33,493 bases of DNA from Sphingomonas sp. Leaf21. GTDB lineage: Bacteria; Pseudomonadota; Alphaproteobacteria; Sphingomonadales; Sphingomonadaceae. Where the stretch lies: the NCBI RefSeq assembly GCF_916858675.1, contig NZ_CAKASM010000033.1, positions 1 through 33,493 of the forward strand, given 5' to 3'. The notes under the pieces are model-generated. The model was not told the DNA's origin. It saw only the letters and a list, made by a program, of their open reading frames with translations, and ran no database searches. This document shows positions 7,694-17,030 of this stretch, one piece after another; the stretch's first letter is position 1; each line of letters opens with the position of its first letter. The translations under genes were made by a program, and so were the position numbers.

Positions 7694-8686
7694 ATGGCCA
7701 CCGATGCCACGGCCGTCGATCAGATCGCGCGTTTCGTCGCCGATCTGACGCTTCTTCACGATCCCGCCGCCGACCCCGCGCCGCTCTTGCTGGCCGTATC
7801 GGGTGGGCCCGACAGCATGGCGATGCTGACGCTCGCCGTAGCGGCGTTTCCCAAACGGATCGCGGTAGCGACGGTCGATCACGGGCTTCGTCCGGAAGCG
7901 GCGGACGAGGTGGCGATGGTCGCGGCGCATTGCGCTGCCCTGGGCGTGCCGCATCATGGTTTGCGCCCTGCCGAACCGATCGCGGGCGCGAGCCTTCAGT
8001 CGCAGGCGCGGGAGGCCCGCTACGCGCTGCTCGCCGAGCGGGCGCGAATGATCGGCGCGACGACGATCCTTACCGCGCATCACGCCGACGACCAGGCGGA
8101 GACGTTCCTGATGCGCGCGGCGCGCGGGGCCGGGCTGTCGGGGCTGTCGGGGGTGCGCGCGCGTACCGTGATCGCGGGCATGACGGTCGTCCGTCCCCTG
8201 CTGGAATGGCGGCGGGCCGAGCTGCGGCAGATCGTCCGCCGGGCCGAGGCGCCCTTCGTCGACGATCCCGCCAACCAGGATCCGCGCCACGACCGTACCC
8301 GATTCCGGCAACTGCTCGACGGTCATGAGTGGCTGGGCGTGGCGCAGATGGCACGCGCGGCGCAGCAGCTGGCGGAGGCGGATGCCGATCTCCGCGCGAC
8401 CGTCGACTGGCTGTGGGATCAGCGTGTGCAGATCGAGGGCGACAATGTCCGGATCCAGGCCGCCGACCTGCCGCGCGAACTGGGCCGCCGACTGGCACGT
8501 CGCGCGATCGGCACGGTACGCGATGCCGCCGGGATCGAGGCGCCCGCCTGGAGCGAGAGCGGCAATATCGAGAAGCTGCTCGAATCGCTCAAGCAGGGCA
8601 GCCGCGCCACCCAGGCGGGGGTGATCGCCAGCGTCCGCTCGGGCGTCTGGCGTTTCCGCCCCGCGCCACCACGCCGCACCGGCTGA
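7694..8686 (+). CDS. tilS: tRNA(Ile)-lysidine synthase
   Basis: TilS attaches lysine to cytidine 34 of tRNA-Ile(CAU) using ATP, so that it reads AUA as isoleucine. It is normally essential. The 330-residue protein carries the N-type ATP-pyrophosphatase P-loop SGGPDSM at residues 36-42, VDHGLRPEA, and the LTAHHADDQAETFLMRAARG segment, then a helical substrate-binding region with RPLLEWRRAELR and DPANQDPRHDRTRFRQ. It is about 100 residues shorter than the E. coli enzyme, consistent with the short TilS form lacking most of the C-terminal domain. The ATG at 7694 is chosen because the family homology begins there; the upstream in-frame extension is repeat DNA. It sits between cpoB and ftsH. Confidence 0.92.
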   Translation: MATDATAVDQIARFVADLTLLHDPAADPAPLLLAVSGGPDSMAMLTLAVAAFPKRIAVATVDHGLRPEAADEVAMVAAHCAALGVPHHGLRPAEPIAGASLQSQAREARYALLAERARMIGATTILTAHHADDQAETFLMRAARGAGLSGLSGVRARTVIAGMTVVRPLLEWRRAELRQIVRRAEAPFVDDPANQDPRHDRTRFRQLLDGHEWLGVAQMARAAQQLAEADADLRATVDWLWDQRVQIEGDNVRIQAADLPRELGRRLARRAIGTVRDAAGIEAPAWSESGNIEKLLESLKQGSRATQAGVIASVRSGVWRFRPAPPRRTG

Positions 8687-8696
8687 CCTTTCCCAG

Positions 8697-8800
8697 TCCT
8701 CCCTGCGCGAAGCGCGGGGAGGGGGACCGCCGCGAAGCGGTGGTGGAGGGGCGGGGGCGCGCTGCGCTCCGCCATCAGGCTGCGCCCGGCGGTCCCCATC
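8697..8800. repeat. mosaic of GC-rich hairpins between tilS and ftsH
   Basis: About 100 bases contain successive short dyads. The clearest is 8699-8723 (left arm CTCCCTGCGC, GAA loop, right arm GCGCGGGGAG, one mismatch), followed by an ACCGC/GCGGT hairpin near 8726-8742. The GAA loops and GGGGAGG cores recall the element at 7488-7603, so this looks like a rearranged member of the same palindromic family. No T-tract follows, so it is not a classical intrinsic terminator. Confidence 0.5.
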
Positions 8801-8836
8801 CGCAAGCCGAGATTGGGAAGCAATTCGTCCGTCGCA

Positions 8837-8874
8837 CCGATCACATTGATCGGCGTTGTTCCATTGCCATTAAC
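8837..8874 (+). promoter_or_regulatory. candidate ftsH promoter with overlapping palindrome
   Basis: A perfect 17-base dyad (CCGATCA, CAT, TGATCGG; 8837-8853) overlaps a possible -35 TTGATC (8846-8851). This is spaced 17 bases from ATTAAC (8869-8874), a weak -10. The arrangement would suit repression of ftsH, but both boxes are poor matches and the assignment is inference. Confidence 0.3.
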
Positions 8875-8916
8875 CCCGCCATGCCTATCTTGGAGGCTGA
8901 AAGGTATCCGGCACCT

Positions 8917-10884
<1,968 letters not shown>

Positions 10885-10900
10885 CGCGAAACCCGATGAA

Positions 10901-10933
10901 AAGGGGCCGCTCCCGAAAGGGGGCGGCCTTTTT
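10901..10933. terminator. bidirectional intrinsic terminator, ftsH / hypothetical gene
   Basis: A 10-base GC-rich stem (arms GGCCGCTCCC and GGGGGCGGCC, one G-T pair) closed by a GAAA tetraloop extends through A-T and G-T pairs into five T residues on the plus strand. On the minus strand it is followed by TTTT. It sits between the ftsH stop and the stop of the convergent gene, so it can serve both. Confidence 0.88.
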
Positions 10934-11796
10934 CATTTGGCGACCTTCGCCGCCTCTGCCGCGATCGTCGGCTTGGCGCATAATCGGGTTTCCATGGCGG
11001 ACAGCGGTGTCTTGCCGGGCTTGGCACAGCGATACGCCGCCTCGCGCACCGGGATCATGTCGAGCGGTTCGACCGAGGCATCGCGGCGCGCGATGACCGG
11101 GCCCAGCTTGGCGAGATAGTCGTCCCAGCCGTCACCGACCCCCGGCTGACCGAGCATGGCCATGGCGTCGTGTCGCATTGTTTCTGCCGCGGCGAAATCG
11201 CCCATCTGGCGAAGCTGGTTGGCCGCTCGTGCGGTCAGCCAGAGCCGGTCCTTCATACTCGTATCGGAGGGCAGTCGGCGGACCCGGTCGACGAATTCGC
11301 TCGCATAGCGCGCACGTCGCTTGCCGGCCTCGGTCGAATCGAGCGGATCGATGAAACCGGGCGTGTCGGCCCACAGCGCCGCCTGTAGCCAGCCGAGCGA
11401 TACGGGCTCGGGACGGCTCAGCCGTGCCGACAGCCAGCTTGCGCGATAATAGGGCGTGTCGCCCTCGGCGACCAGCCGGGCGTAGGCGGGCGTCGCGATC
11501 AGCATGGCGAGCGCCGCCTTGTCCGCATCCGGGAAATTGTCGAACACCACCAGATGGTTGCCGGGGCATTCGGGCACCGGGAAGGGGAAATGCAGATAGC
11601 TATAGGGGCGCCCGTCGGGCCGCTCGCCATAGGTGGAGTAGCTGCCCGCCTGCCAGCCCGAGAATCGCTCGCCACCGATCGGGCAGGTCATCGGCACCAT
11701 GCCGCCATGCATGGGCGGCGGGGGTGGCGGCGGGGGTGTCTGCTGGGGTGGGGGAACGGTCTGCGCCTGCAGCAACGCCCATGCGACGATCAACAT
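10933..11796 (-). CDS. hypothetical secreted protein with polyproline stretch
   Basis: I do not recognise a named family. The 287-residue protein starts with a short hydrophobic segment (MLIVAWALLQAQ, perhaps a minimal signal peptide or anchor), then a Pro/Gln-rich linker with eight consecutive prolines (about residues 21-28). A segment with two cysteines follows (Cys38 in CPIGGERF and Cys77 in ECPGNH), loosely like a degenerate zinc-ribbon as in DUF2225. The remainder is probably helical, with repeat-like stretches (DRLWLTARAANQLRQMGDFAAAETMRHDAM) suggesting a TPR-like fold. Four cysteines occur in all, two of them near the C-terminus (RCAKPGK and RLCAKP). The ATG at 11796 follows a strong GGGAGG site. 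It converges on ftsH, shares its terminator and is divergent from the dienelactone hydrolase gene. Function unknown. Confidence 0.75.
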   Translation of the reverse strand: MLIVAWALLQAQTVPPPQQTPPPPPPPPMHGGMVPMTCPIGGERFSGWQAGSYSTYGERPDGRPYSYLHFPFPVPECPGNHLVVFDNFPDADKAALAMLIATPAYARLVAEGDTPYYRASWLSARLSRPEPVSLGWLQAALWADTPGFIDPLDSTEAGKRRARYASEFVDRVRRLPSDTSMKDRLWLTARAANQLRQMGDFAAAETMRHDAMAMLGQPGVGDGWDDYLAKLGPVIARRDASVEPLDMIPVREAAYRCAKPGKTPLSAMETRLCAKPTIAAEAAKVAK

Positions 11797-11925
11797 GACT
11801 TTCCTCCCTTTATCCGTCGATCCAGCCTAGCCCACCGCCAACCGCGCGCCTATGCTCTGGAGACGGTCGCAAGCGACAGGTCCGACCCGAGCCGGACGGG
11901 CGGCGGCCCGATGGAGGATCGCCCG

Positions 11926-12822
11926 ATGACCGATGTTCCCGATAGCCAGGCGCTGCGCGACGACGCCGTTCGAATCTACGACGCCTTTACCCATGAACAT
12001 CACGATCGCCGCACCCTGCTGCGCCAGATGACCGCACTGGCGGGATCGGCGGCGGCGGCCGAGGCGCTGATCCTGGGGATCGCGGCCAGCCCGGCGGCGG
12101 CGGCGATCGTCGATCCGCACGACGCCCGGCTGAAGATCGACCGTCGCGAGGGTATGGAGGCGGGCGCACGCTCGGCGGCGTATCTCGCCTCGCCCAGGAA
12201 TGCCCGGAAGCGGTTGGGGAACGTCCTGGTCATCCATGAGAATCGGGGGCTGACCCCGCATATCGAGGATGTGGCCAGACGGCTGGCGCTGGTCGGCTTC
12301 CACGCCATCGCCCCCGATCTGCTGGCGCCGCAGGGCGGCACGCCCGCCGACGAGGACCGCGCCCGCACGTTGATCGGTTCGCTCGACTATGACCTGGCCC
12401 TGGCGCAGGCGCGGGCGATGATCGCCCATGCCGCCGCCGACAAGACGGGCACCGGTCGGGTCGGCGCGGTCGGCTTCTGCTGGGGCGGGGCGTTCGTCGA
12501 TCGGCTGGCGATCGCGGCGGGACCGGCGCTGGCGGCGGGTGTCGCCTATTACGGCCCGGCGCCCGCGCCGTCCGAGGCGGTCAAGGTGCAGGCACCGCTG
12601 ATGCTCCACTATGCGGGCAAGGACGCACGCGTGAACGCGACGGGCGAACCGTGGGTGGCGGCGCTGCGCGCGGCGGGCAAGTCGGTCGAGGCCTTCACCT
12701 ATCCCGGCGTCGACCATGCCTTCAACAACGACAGCTCGTCCGAACGCTACAACGCCGCCGCCGCCAAAGAGGCCTGGGCGCGGACGACCGCCTTCCTCCA
12801 CCGCCATCTCGACCGGGCCTGA
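11926..12822 (+). CDS. dienelactone hydrolase family protein
   Basis: An alpha/beta hydrolase of the dienelactone hydrolase family, whose founders open the lactone ring in chlorocatechol breakdown. Many members have other, unknown ester substrates. The 298-residue protein carries the family's Cys-Asp-His triad: Cys185 in GFCWGG, Asp233 in GKDARVNA and His264 in GVDHAFNN. The conserved HENRGLTPHIEDVARRLA and GFHAIAPDLL segments are also present. It has an extra N-terminal region of about 65 residues. This holds a twin-arginine stretch (HDRRTLLRQM, Arg28-Arg29) followed by an Ala-rich hydrophobic run ending SPAAAA, which looks like a Tat-type export signal placed further in than usual. The start at 11926 has GGAGG eight bases upstream. 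A GST gene follows after 34 bases, probably in the same transcript. Confidence 0.85.
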   Translation: MTDVPDSQALRDDAVRIYDAFTHEHHDRRTLLRQMTALAGSAAAAEALILGIAASPAAAAIVDPHDARLKIDRREGMEAGARSAAYLASPRNARKRLGNVLVIHENRGLTPHIEDVARRLALVGFHAIAPDLLAPQGGTPADEDRARTLIGSLDYDLALAQARAMIAHAAADKTGTGRVGAVGFCWGGAFVDRLAIAAGPALAAGVAYYGPAPAPSEAVKVQAPLMLHYAGKDARVNATGEPWVAALRAAGKSVEAFTYPGVDHAFNNDSSSERYNAAAAKEAWARTTAFLHRHLDRA

Positions 12823-12856
12823 TCCAGCCCACTCATCCGCCGAACGGAGACCCCGC

Positions 12857-13507
12857 ATGACCGCCGACGTGACGCTCTACACCAATCCGCAATCCCGCGG
12901 ACGGATCGCCCGCTGGATGCTCGAGGAGACGGGGGTGGCCTATACGACCGTCGTCCTCGACTACGGCACGACGATGGTGGCGGAGGCGTATCGCGCGATC
13001 AATCCGATGATGAAGGTTCCCGCGATCGTCCATGGCGATCAGGTGGTGACCGAGACGGCGGCGATCTGCGCCTATCTGGCCGAGGCGTTTCCCGACGCCG
13101 AACTGGCGCCGCTGCCGGACGAGCGAGCCGCCTATTATCGGTGGCTGTTCTTCGCGGCGGGTCCGTTGGAGGCGGCGATCACCAACCGCGCCTTTGGCGT
13201 GACCGTGACCGAAGAGCAGCAGCGCATGGCGGGCTATGGCGATTTCGATCGGGCGGTCGGCGTGATCGGCGACGCCGTGGCGCGCACCCCCTATATCGCA
13301 GGCGACCGGTTCACCGCGGCCGATGTCTATGTCGGGTCGCAGTTGATGTGGTTCACCCAGTTCGGGCTGGTGCCCAAGACCGATGCGATCATGGCCTATA
13401 TCGGTCGCCTGGCCGATCGACCCGCGCATCGCCGCGCCACCGCGCTGGACGACGGCAAGGTCGAGGACGGCGCGAAGGTCGAGGAAGGTGGGGCGGCGGG
13501 CGACTGA
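12857..13507 (+). CDS. glutathione S-transferase family protein
   Basis: The 216-residue protein has the two GST domains. The N-terminal thioredoxin-like domain (about residues 4-80: VTLYTNPQSRGRIARWMLEE, then the cis-Pro glutathione-contact segment MKVPAIVHGDQVVTETAAI) is followed by the helical C-terminal domain (about 90-205) with the hydrophobic-core motif GDRFTAADVYVGS. Members conjugate or reduce electrophiles using glutathione; the substrate here is not evident. The C-terminal tail (EDGAKVEEGGAAGD) is acidic and low-complexity. The ATG at 12857 follows CGGAGA. It is probably cotranscribed with the preceding dienelactone hydrolase gene, which suggests turnover of an ester or lactone, but that is inference. 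Confidence 0.88.
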   Translation: MTADVTLYTNPQSRGRIARWMLEETGVAYTTVVLDYGTTMVAEAYRAINPMMKVPAIVHGDQVVTETAAICAYLAEAFPDAELAPLPDERAAYYRWLFFAAGPLEAAITNRAFGVTVTEEQQRMAGYGDFDRAVGVIGDAVARTPYIAGDRFTAADVYVGSQLMWFTQFGLVPKTDAIMAYIGRLADRPAHRRATALDDGKVEDGAKVEEGGAAGD

Positions 13508-13517
13508 CCCCCGCCCG

Positions 13518-13700
13518 TCAGGCCGATTCGCGACGGTTTTCGAGAGCCTCCTGCGCGGCCCGCAGCATATCGAGACCCGCCGCGATGTGATTGCCCGCCA
13601 GCGGCATTTGCAACGCGTCCGCGCCGTCCATCGCGGCCTGCGCATGGGCGATCACCTGTTCGAACGTCACGGCCTGCTCACGCATGTTCATGTCCCACAT
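13518..13700 (-). CDS. small hypothetical protein (60 aa)
   Basis: I do not recognise this protein. It is 60 residues, soluble and mainly helical by composition (FEQVIAHAQAAMDGADALQM, then AAGLDMLRAAQEALENRRESA), with no signal or membrane segment. Alternative starts at Met4 (13691) or Met6 are possible, and none has a strong ribosome binding site. It ends 10 bases from the convergent GST gene and lies downstream of gor on the same strand. Plausible amino-acid composition and the tight fit between neighbours favour a real gene, but confidence is moderate. Confidence 0.5.
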   Translation of the reverse strand: MWDMNMREQAVTFEQVIAHAQAAMDGADALQMPLAGNHIAAGLDMLRAAQEALENRRESA

Positions 13701-13799
13701 GGTCCGATGCCGGAAGGGCGTTTCCGCCCCTCCACGCTATGATGGATTGTGTAGCGGGCGATAACGTTTGCCGCGATAGCGAATCGGCGTCCGACGCTG

Positions 13800-13844
13800 T
13801 CCCGCCTGCCCTGTGACGGGACGATCCACAGGGGGCAGGCGGGA
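13800..13844. repeat. long inverted repeat just downstream of gor
   Basis: The arm at 13800-13815 (TCCCGCCTGCCCTGTG) pairs perfectly with 13827-13844 except for a two-base bulge, leaving an 11-base loop. It starts four bases beyond the gor stop codon. It may form the 3' end of the gor mRNA, although no T-tract follows on the minus strand. Confidence 0.5.
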
Positions 13845-13848
13845 TGGC

Positions 13849-15198
13849 TCAGCGCATCAGCACCAGTTCCTCGGCCATGGTAGGATGCAGCGCCACCGTC
13901 GCGTCGAACTGCGCCTTGGTCAGCCCCGCCTTCACCGCGACGGCCGCGGCCTGCAGGATCTCGGGCACGTCGGGGCCGATCATGTGCAACCCGACGACCC
14001 GGTCATTGTCGCCGTCGCACACCATCTTGTAGAGCGCGCGCTCGTCGCGTCCCGCCAGCACATTCTTCATCGGACGGAAATCGGAGGTGTAGACCCGGAC
14101 GGAGCCGAGCTTCTGCTTGGCCTGCGCCTCGGTCAGGCCGACGCCCGCCATCGGCGGATGGCTGAACACCGCCGCCGGGATGCATTCGTAGTCGACCCTG
14201 GTCGGCTTGTCGCCGAAGATGGTGTCGGCAAAGGCCTGTCCCTCGCGGATCGCCACCGGGGTCAACTGGACGCGATTGGTGACGTCGCCGACCGCATAGA
14301 TGCTGGGGCAGGTGGAGCGATTGTCCTCGTCCACCTTGACCGCGCCGTGATCGTCCAGCTCGACGCCCGCCGTCTCCAGTCCCAGGTCACGGGTATTGGG
14401 GACGCGGCCGGTCGCGAACATCACCAGATCGACCTCGATATCGGCATGGTTCGACATGGAAACCTTGAGCGTGCCGTCAGCCTGCTTCTCGATCCCCTGG
14501 AACGTCGCGTCGAAGCGGAACTCGATCCCCTTCATCATCGAGATCTGGAGCAGCCGGTCGCGGATCGTCAGGTCATAGCCGCGCAAGATGTCCTTGCTGC
14601 GGTTGATCAACGTCACATGCGCGCCGAACTGGTGGAAGACGCCCGCGAACTCGTTGGCGATATAGCCCGCGCCCGCGATCAGCACACGCTTGGGGATGCT
14701 GTCGAGATGGAATGCCTCGTTGGAGGTGATGCCATGTTCATGGCCGGGGCAGGAGGGGATGGCCGGGTGGGCGCCGACCGCGATCAGGATGCGCTCGGCG
14801 GTCTTCTCGGTCCCGTCGGCGAGCCGGACGCTGTGCGGCCCGGTGACGGTGGCACGCTGGCCGATGATCTCGACATCATGGCTCTCCAGCGTCTTCTTGT
14901 ACGCGCCATTGAGCCGGTCGACCTCGGCCAGGACATTGTCGCGCAACGTCTCCCACGAGAATTCGCAGTCGCTCGGCACCTGCCAGCCGAAGCGGCGCGC
15001 GTCCTTCAGATCCTCGGCGAAATGCGCGCCATAGACGAGCAGCTTTTTCGGAACACAGCCACGGATGACGCATGTGCCGCCGACGCGATATTCCTCGGCG
15101 ACCGCCACGCGCGCGCCATGCGCCGCCGCGACCCGCGACGCCCGCGTGCCCCCAGAGCCTGCCCCGATCACGAACAGGTCATAGTCATAGTCAGCCAT
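13849..15198 (-). CDS. gor: glutathione-disulfide reductase
   Basis: Gor reduces oxidised glutathione with NADPH in the cytoplasm and keeps the thiol pool reduced. The 449-residue protein has the FAD-binding GAGSGG at 13-18 and the redox-active disulfide Cys43-Cys48 in GGTCVIRGCVPKK. The NADPH-binding Rossmann segment is VLIAGAGYIANEFAGVFHQFG, with an Asn-Arg-Ser-Lys stretch after it. The second FAD motif is SIYAVGDVTNR, and the catalytic base His438 lies in VALHPTMAEE near the C-terminus. Length and motifs fit glutathione reductase better than lipoamide dehydrogenase or mercuric reductase, but trypanothione-like specificity cannot be excluded by eye. The ATG at 15198 follows GGAGA. It lies 137 bases downstream of pgi on the same strand, with hairpins in the gap. 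Confidence 0.92.
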   Translation of the reverse strand: MADYDYDLFVIGAGSGGTRASRVAAAHGARVAVAEEYRVGGTCVIRGCVPKKLLVYGAHFAEDLKDARRFGWQVPSDCEFSWETLRDNVLAEVDRLNGAYKKTLESHDVEIIGQRATVTGPHSVRLADGTEKTAERILIAVGAHPAIPSCPGHEHGITSNEAFHLDSIPKRVLIAGAGYIANEFAGVFHQFGAHVTLINRSKDILRGYDLTIRDRLLQISMMKGIEFRFDATFQGIEKQADGTLKVSMSNHADIEVDLVMFATGRVPNTRDLGLETAGVELDDHGAVKVDEDNRSTCPSIYAVGDVTNRVQLTPVAIREGQAFADTIFGDKPTRVDYECIPAAVFSHPPMAGVGLTEAQAKQKLGSVRVYTSDFRPMKNVLAGRDERALYKMVCDGDNDRVVGLHMIGPDVPEILQAAAVAVKAGLTKAQFDATVALHPTMAEELVLMR

Positions 15199-15251
15199 GG
15201 GATCGGTCTCTCCGGGAAATTGGGGGCATCTCGGCCATCTAAAAGCACAAC

Positions 15252-15282
15252 GGGGGACGCCGAGCCAAGTTCAGCGTCCCCC
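15252..15282 (-). terminator. hairpin between pgi and gor
   Basis: A perfect 9-base stem (GGGGGACGC at 15252-15260 with GCGTCCCCC at 15274-15282) and 13-base loop lies between pgi and gor. On the minus strand it is followed by GTTGTGCTTTTA, a poor U-tract. It could partly terminate pgi transcripts or belong to the gor leader. Confidence 0.4.
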
Positions 15283-15304
15283 TGACAGTGATCGGAAACA
15301 TGAT

Positions 15305-15333
15305 CCTCCCCGCAAGCGGGGAGGGGAGGAATT
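15305..15333. repeat. palindromic repeat at the pgi 3' end
   Basis: A perfect stem CCTCCCCGC-AA-GCGGGGAGG (15305-15324) is followed by GGGGAGGAATT (15323-15333), the same terminal sequence seen in the repeats at 3061 and 7595. It ends three bases beyond the pgi stop codon. Confidence 0.6.
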
Positions 15334-15335
15334 GC

Positions 15336-16829
15336 CTATTTGCCGAACGCCCGCTTGATCAGGTCTTCGGTCGAGGGATCGAATTCCTGACCGCCCTGGT
15401 CGGCGGCCTTGGCCATTTCCTTGCCCAGCTCGACACCGAACTGATCGAAGCTGTTGATGCCCAGGATCACGCCGTTCACGAACACGCGGTGCTCGTAGAA
15501 CGCGATCAGCGCGCCCAGCGTGCGCGGGTCGAGCGTTTCGAGCAGGATGGTCGAGGACGGACGATCGCCCGAATAGCTGCGCGCGGGATCGTCGGTCTTC
15601 TTGCCCTTCATCAGCGCGGCACCCTGCGCGAAGGCGTTGAGCAGCAATTGGCGGTGATGATCGTCGCTCAGCACGTCGCCCGGCTCGACCACCGCGATGA
15701 ACTCGACGGGGACGAGGTGGGTGCCCTGGTGGAGGAGCTGGAACACCGCATGTTGCGCATCGGTGCCGACCCCGCCCCAGGTGATCGCGGCGGTGGGCCG
15801 ACCGACCGGCTGGCCGTCCACGGTCACGCCCTTGCCGTTCGATTCCATCTCGAGCTGCTGGAGATAGGAGGGCAGGAGGCGCAGGCGCTCGTCATAGGCG
15901 AAGGGCGCGCGCGTCTCGGCATGGCGGACCTGGGTGTAATAGAGGTCGGCGAAGGCGGCGAGCGCGGGCGCGTTCTGGCTGATGTCGGTCAGGCGGAAAT
16001 GGCGGTCCATCTCGGCCGCGCCCTCCAGCAGTTCCTCGAACGCGTCCCAGCCGAGGCCGAGCGCGGCGGGGAAGCCGATCGTCGACCAGAGCGAGTAGCG
16101 GCCACCGACCGACTCGGCGAAGGACAGGATGCGCGTCTCGTCCACGCCCCATTCGACCGCCTTGTCGGGATTGGCGGTCAGTGCGATGACGCGGCCATAC
16201 GGATCCTCGACGCCATGCTCGGTCATCCATTGCAGCGCCGAGGTGGCGTTGAGCATCGTCTCGGTGGTGGTGAAGGTCTTGGACGCGACGACCAGCAGCG
16301 TGGCGGCCGGGTCGAAGCGCTTGAACACCTCCTCCAGCGCCATCCCGTCCACATTGGACACGATCGCCACGTCATAGCGATCGGTGTCGCGGCCCAGCGC
16401 GTCGACCAGCAGGTCCGGGCCCAGCGCCGAGCCGCCGATGCCGATGTGAAGCACGTGGCGGATCGGCCCCAGCGCCTCGGCCTCGATCGCGTCGATCAGC
16501 GCGCGCATCCGGGCGTGCGAGGCGCGGGCGGTGGCGACGCTTTCGGGATTGCCTTCGCCACGCTCGGCGGTGTGCTCGACCGCGCGGCCCTCGGTGACGT
16601 TGACCACCTCGCCGCCGAACAGCGCGTCGCGCTTGGCGGCCAGCCCCTGCGCCTTGGCGAGTTCGGCGAAGGCGGCGACCGCCTCACGCGTCAAATGGGT
16701 CTTGGACCAGTCGAAATGGATGCCCGCGACGTCCAGGCTGAGCGAGGCCAGTCGGTTGGGATCATTCGCGAAAAGATCGAGAAGCGGGGTCTGCGGAAGC
16801 GATTCGATAGTCGACCAGTCGGCAGCCAT
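15336..16829 (-). CDS. pgi: glucose-6-phosphate isomerase
   Basis: Pgi interconverts glucose-6-phosphate and fructose-6-phosphate. In sphingomonads, which mostly use the Entner-Doudoroff route, it also feeds gluconeogenesis and exopolysaccharide precursors. The 497-residue protein has the family motifs HIGIGGSALGPDLL, the phosphate-binding VASKTFTTTETM, the catalytic-loop region GGRYSLWSTIGFPAAL, GGVGTDAQHAVFQLLHQG and the C-terminal signature GVILGINSFDQFGVELGK. It is about 50 residues shorter than E. coli Pgi, as in many alphaproteobacteria. The ATG at 16829 has AAGGAAGGAAC upstream; further in-frame sequence upstream is intergenic. It is divergent from the TonB-C protein gene across a 201-base region. 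Confidence 0.95.
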   Translation of the reverse strand: MAADWSTIESLPQTPLLDLFANDPNRLASLSLDVAGIHFDWSKTHLTREAVAAFAELAKAQGLAAKRDALFGGEVVNVTEGRAVEHTAERGEGNPESVATARASHARMRALIDAIEAEALGPIRHVLHIGIGGSALGPDLLVDALGRDTDRYDVAIVSNVDGMALEEVFKRFDPAATLLVVASKTFTTTETMLNATSALQWMTEHGVEDPYGRVIALTANPDKAVEWGVDETRILSFAESVGGRYSLWSTIGFPAALGLGWDAFEELLEGAAEMDRHFRLTDISQNAPALAAFADLYYTQVRHAETRAPFAYDERLRLLPSYLQQLEMESNGKGVTVDGQPVGRPTAAITWGGVGTDAQHAVFQLLHQGTHLVPVEFIAVVEPGDVLSDDHHRQLLLNAFAQGAALMKGKKTDDPARSYSGDRPSSTILLETLDPRTLGALIAFYEHRVFVNGVILGINSFDQFGVELGKEMAKAADQGGQEFDPSTEDLIKRAFGK

Positions 16830-17030
16830 GATGCCTGTTCCTTCCTTGCGCGTGCCCCGGGGGGCTTCATGCACGGCGTTAGCCAAAGCGCGGGGGGTAA
16901 GCCAAGCCTTAGATTGGTATGGTGGGCCCGGACGGGCGCCATGAACCTGCAGCGGGCTTGCCGGATTCACGACGGTCATGCCATCGGTGGGGACGGTGGT
17001 GGGAGAGCCGCCGAATCGGGGGAGTGAGAT

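Noticed and set aside
13800..15333. Hairpins near gor and pgi as classical intrinsic terminators
   Set aside because: Strong stems but no convincing T-tracts on the coding strand. They are listed as repeats or with low terminator confidence.
13813..17027. Plus-strand open frames antisense to gor and pgi (490 and 579 codons)
   Set aside because: Both are shadows of genes with clear catalytic motifs on the minus strand.
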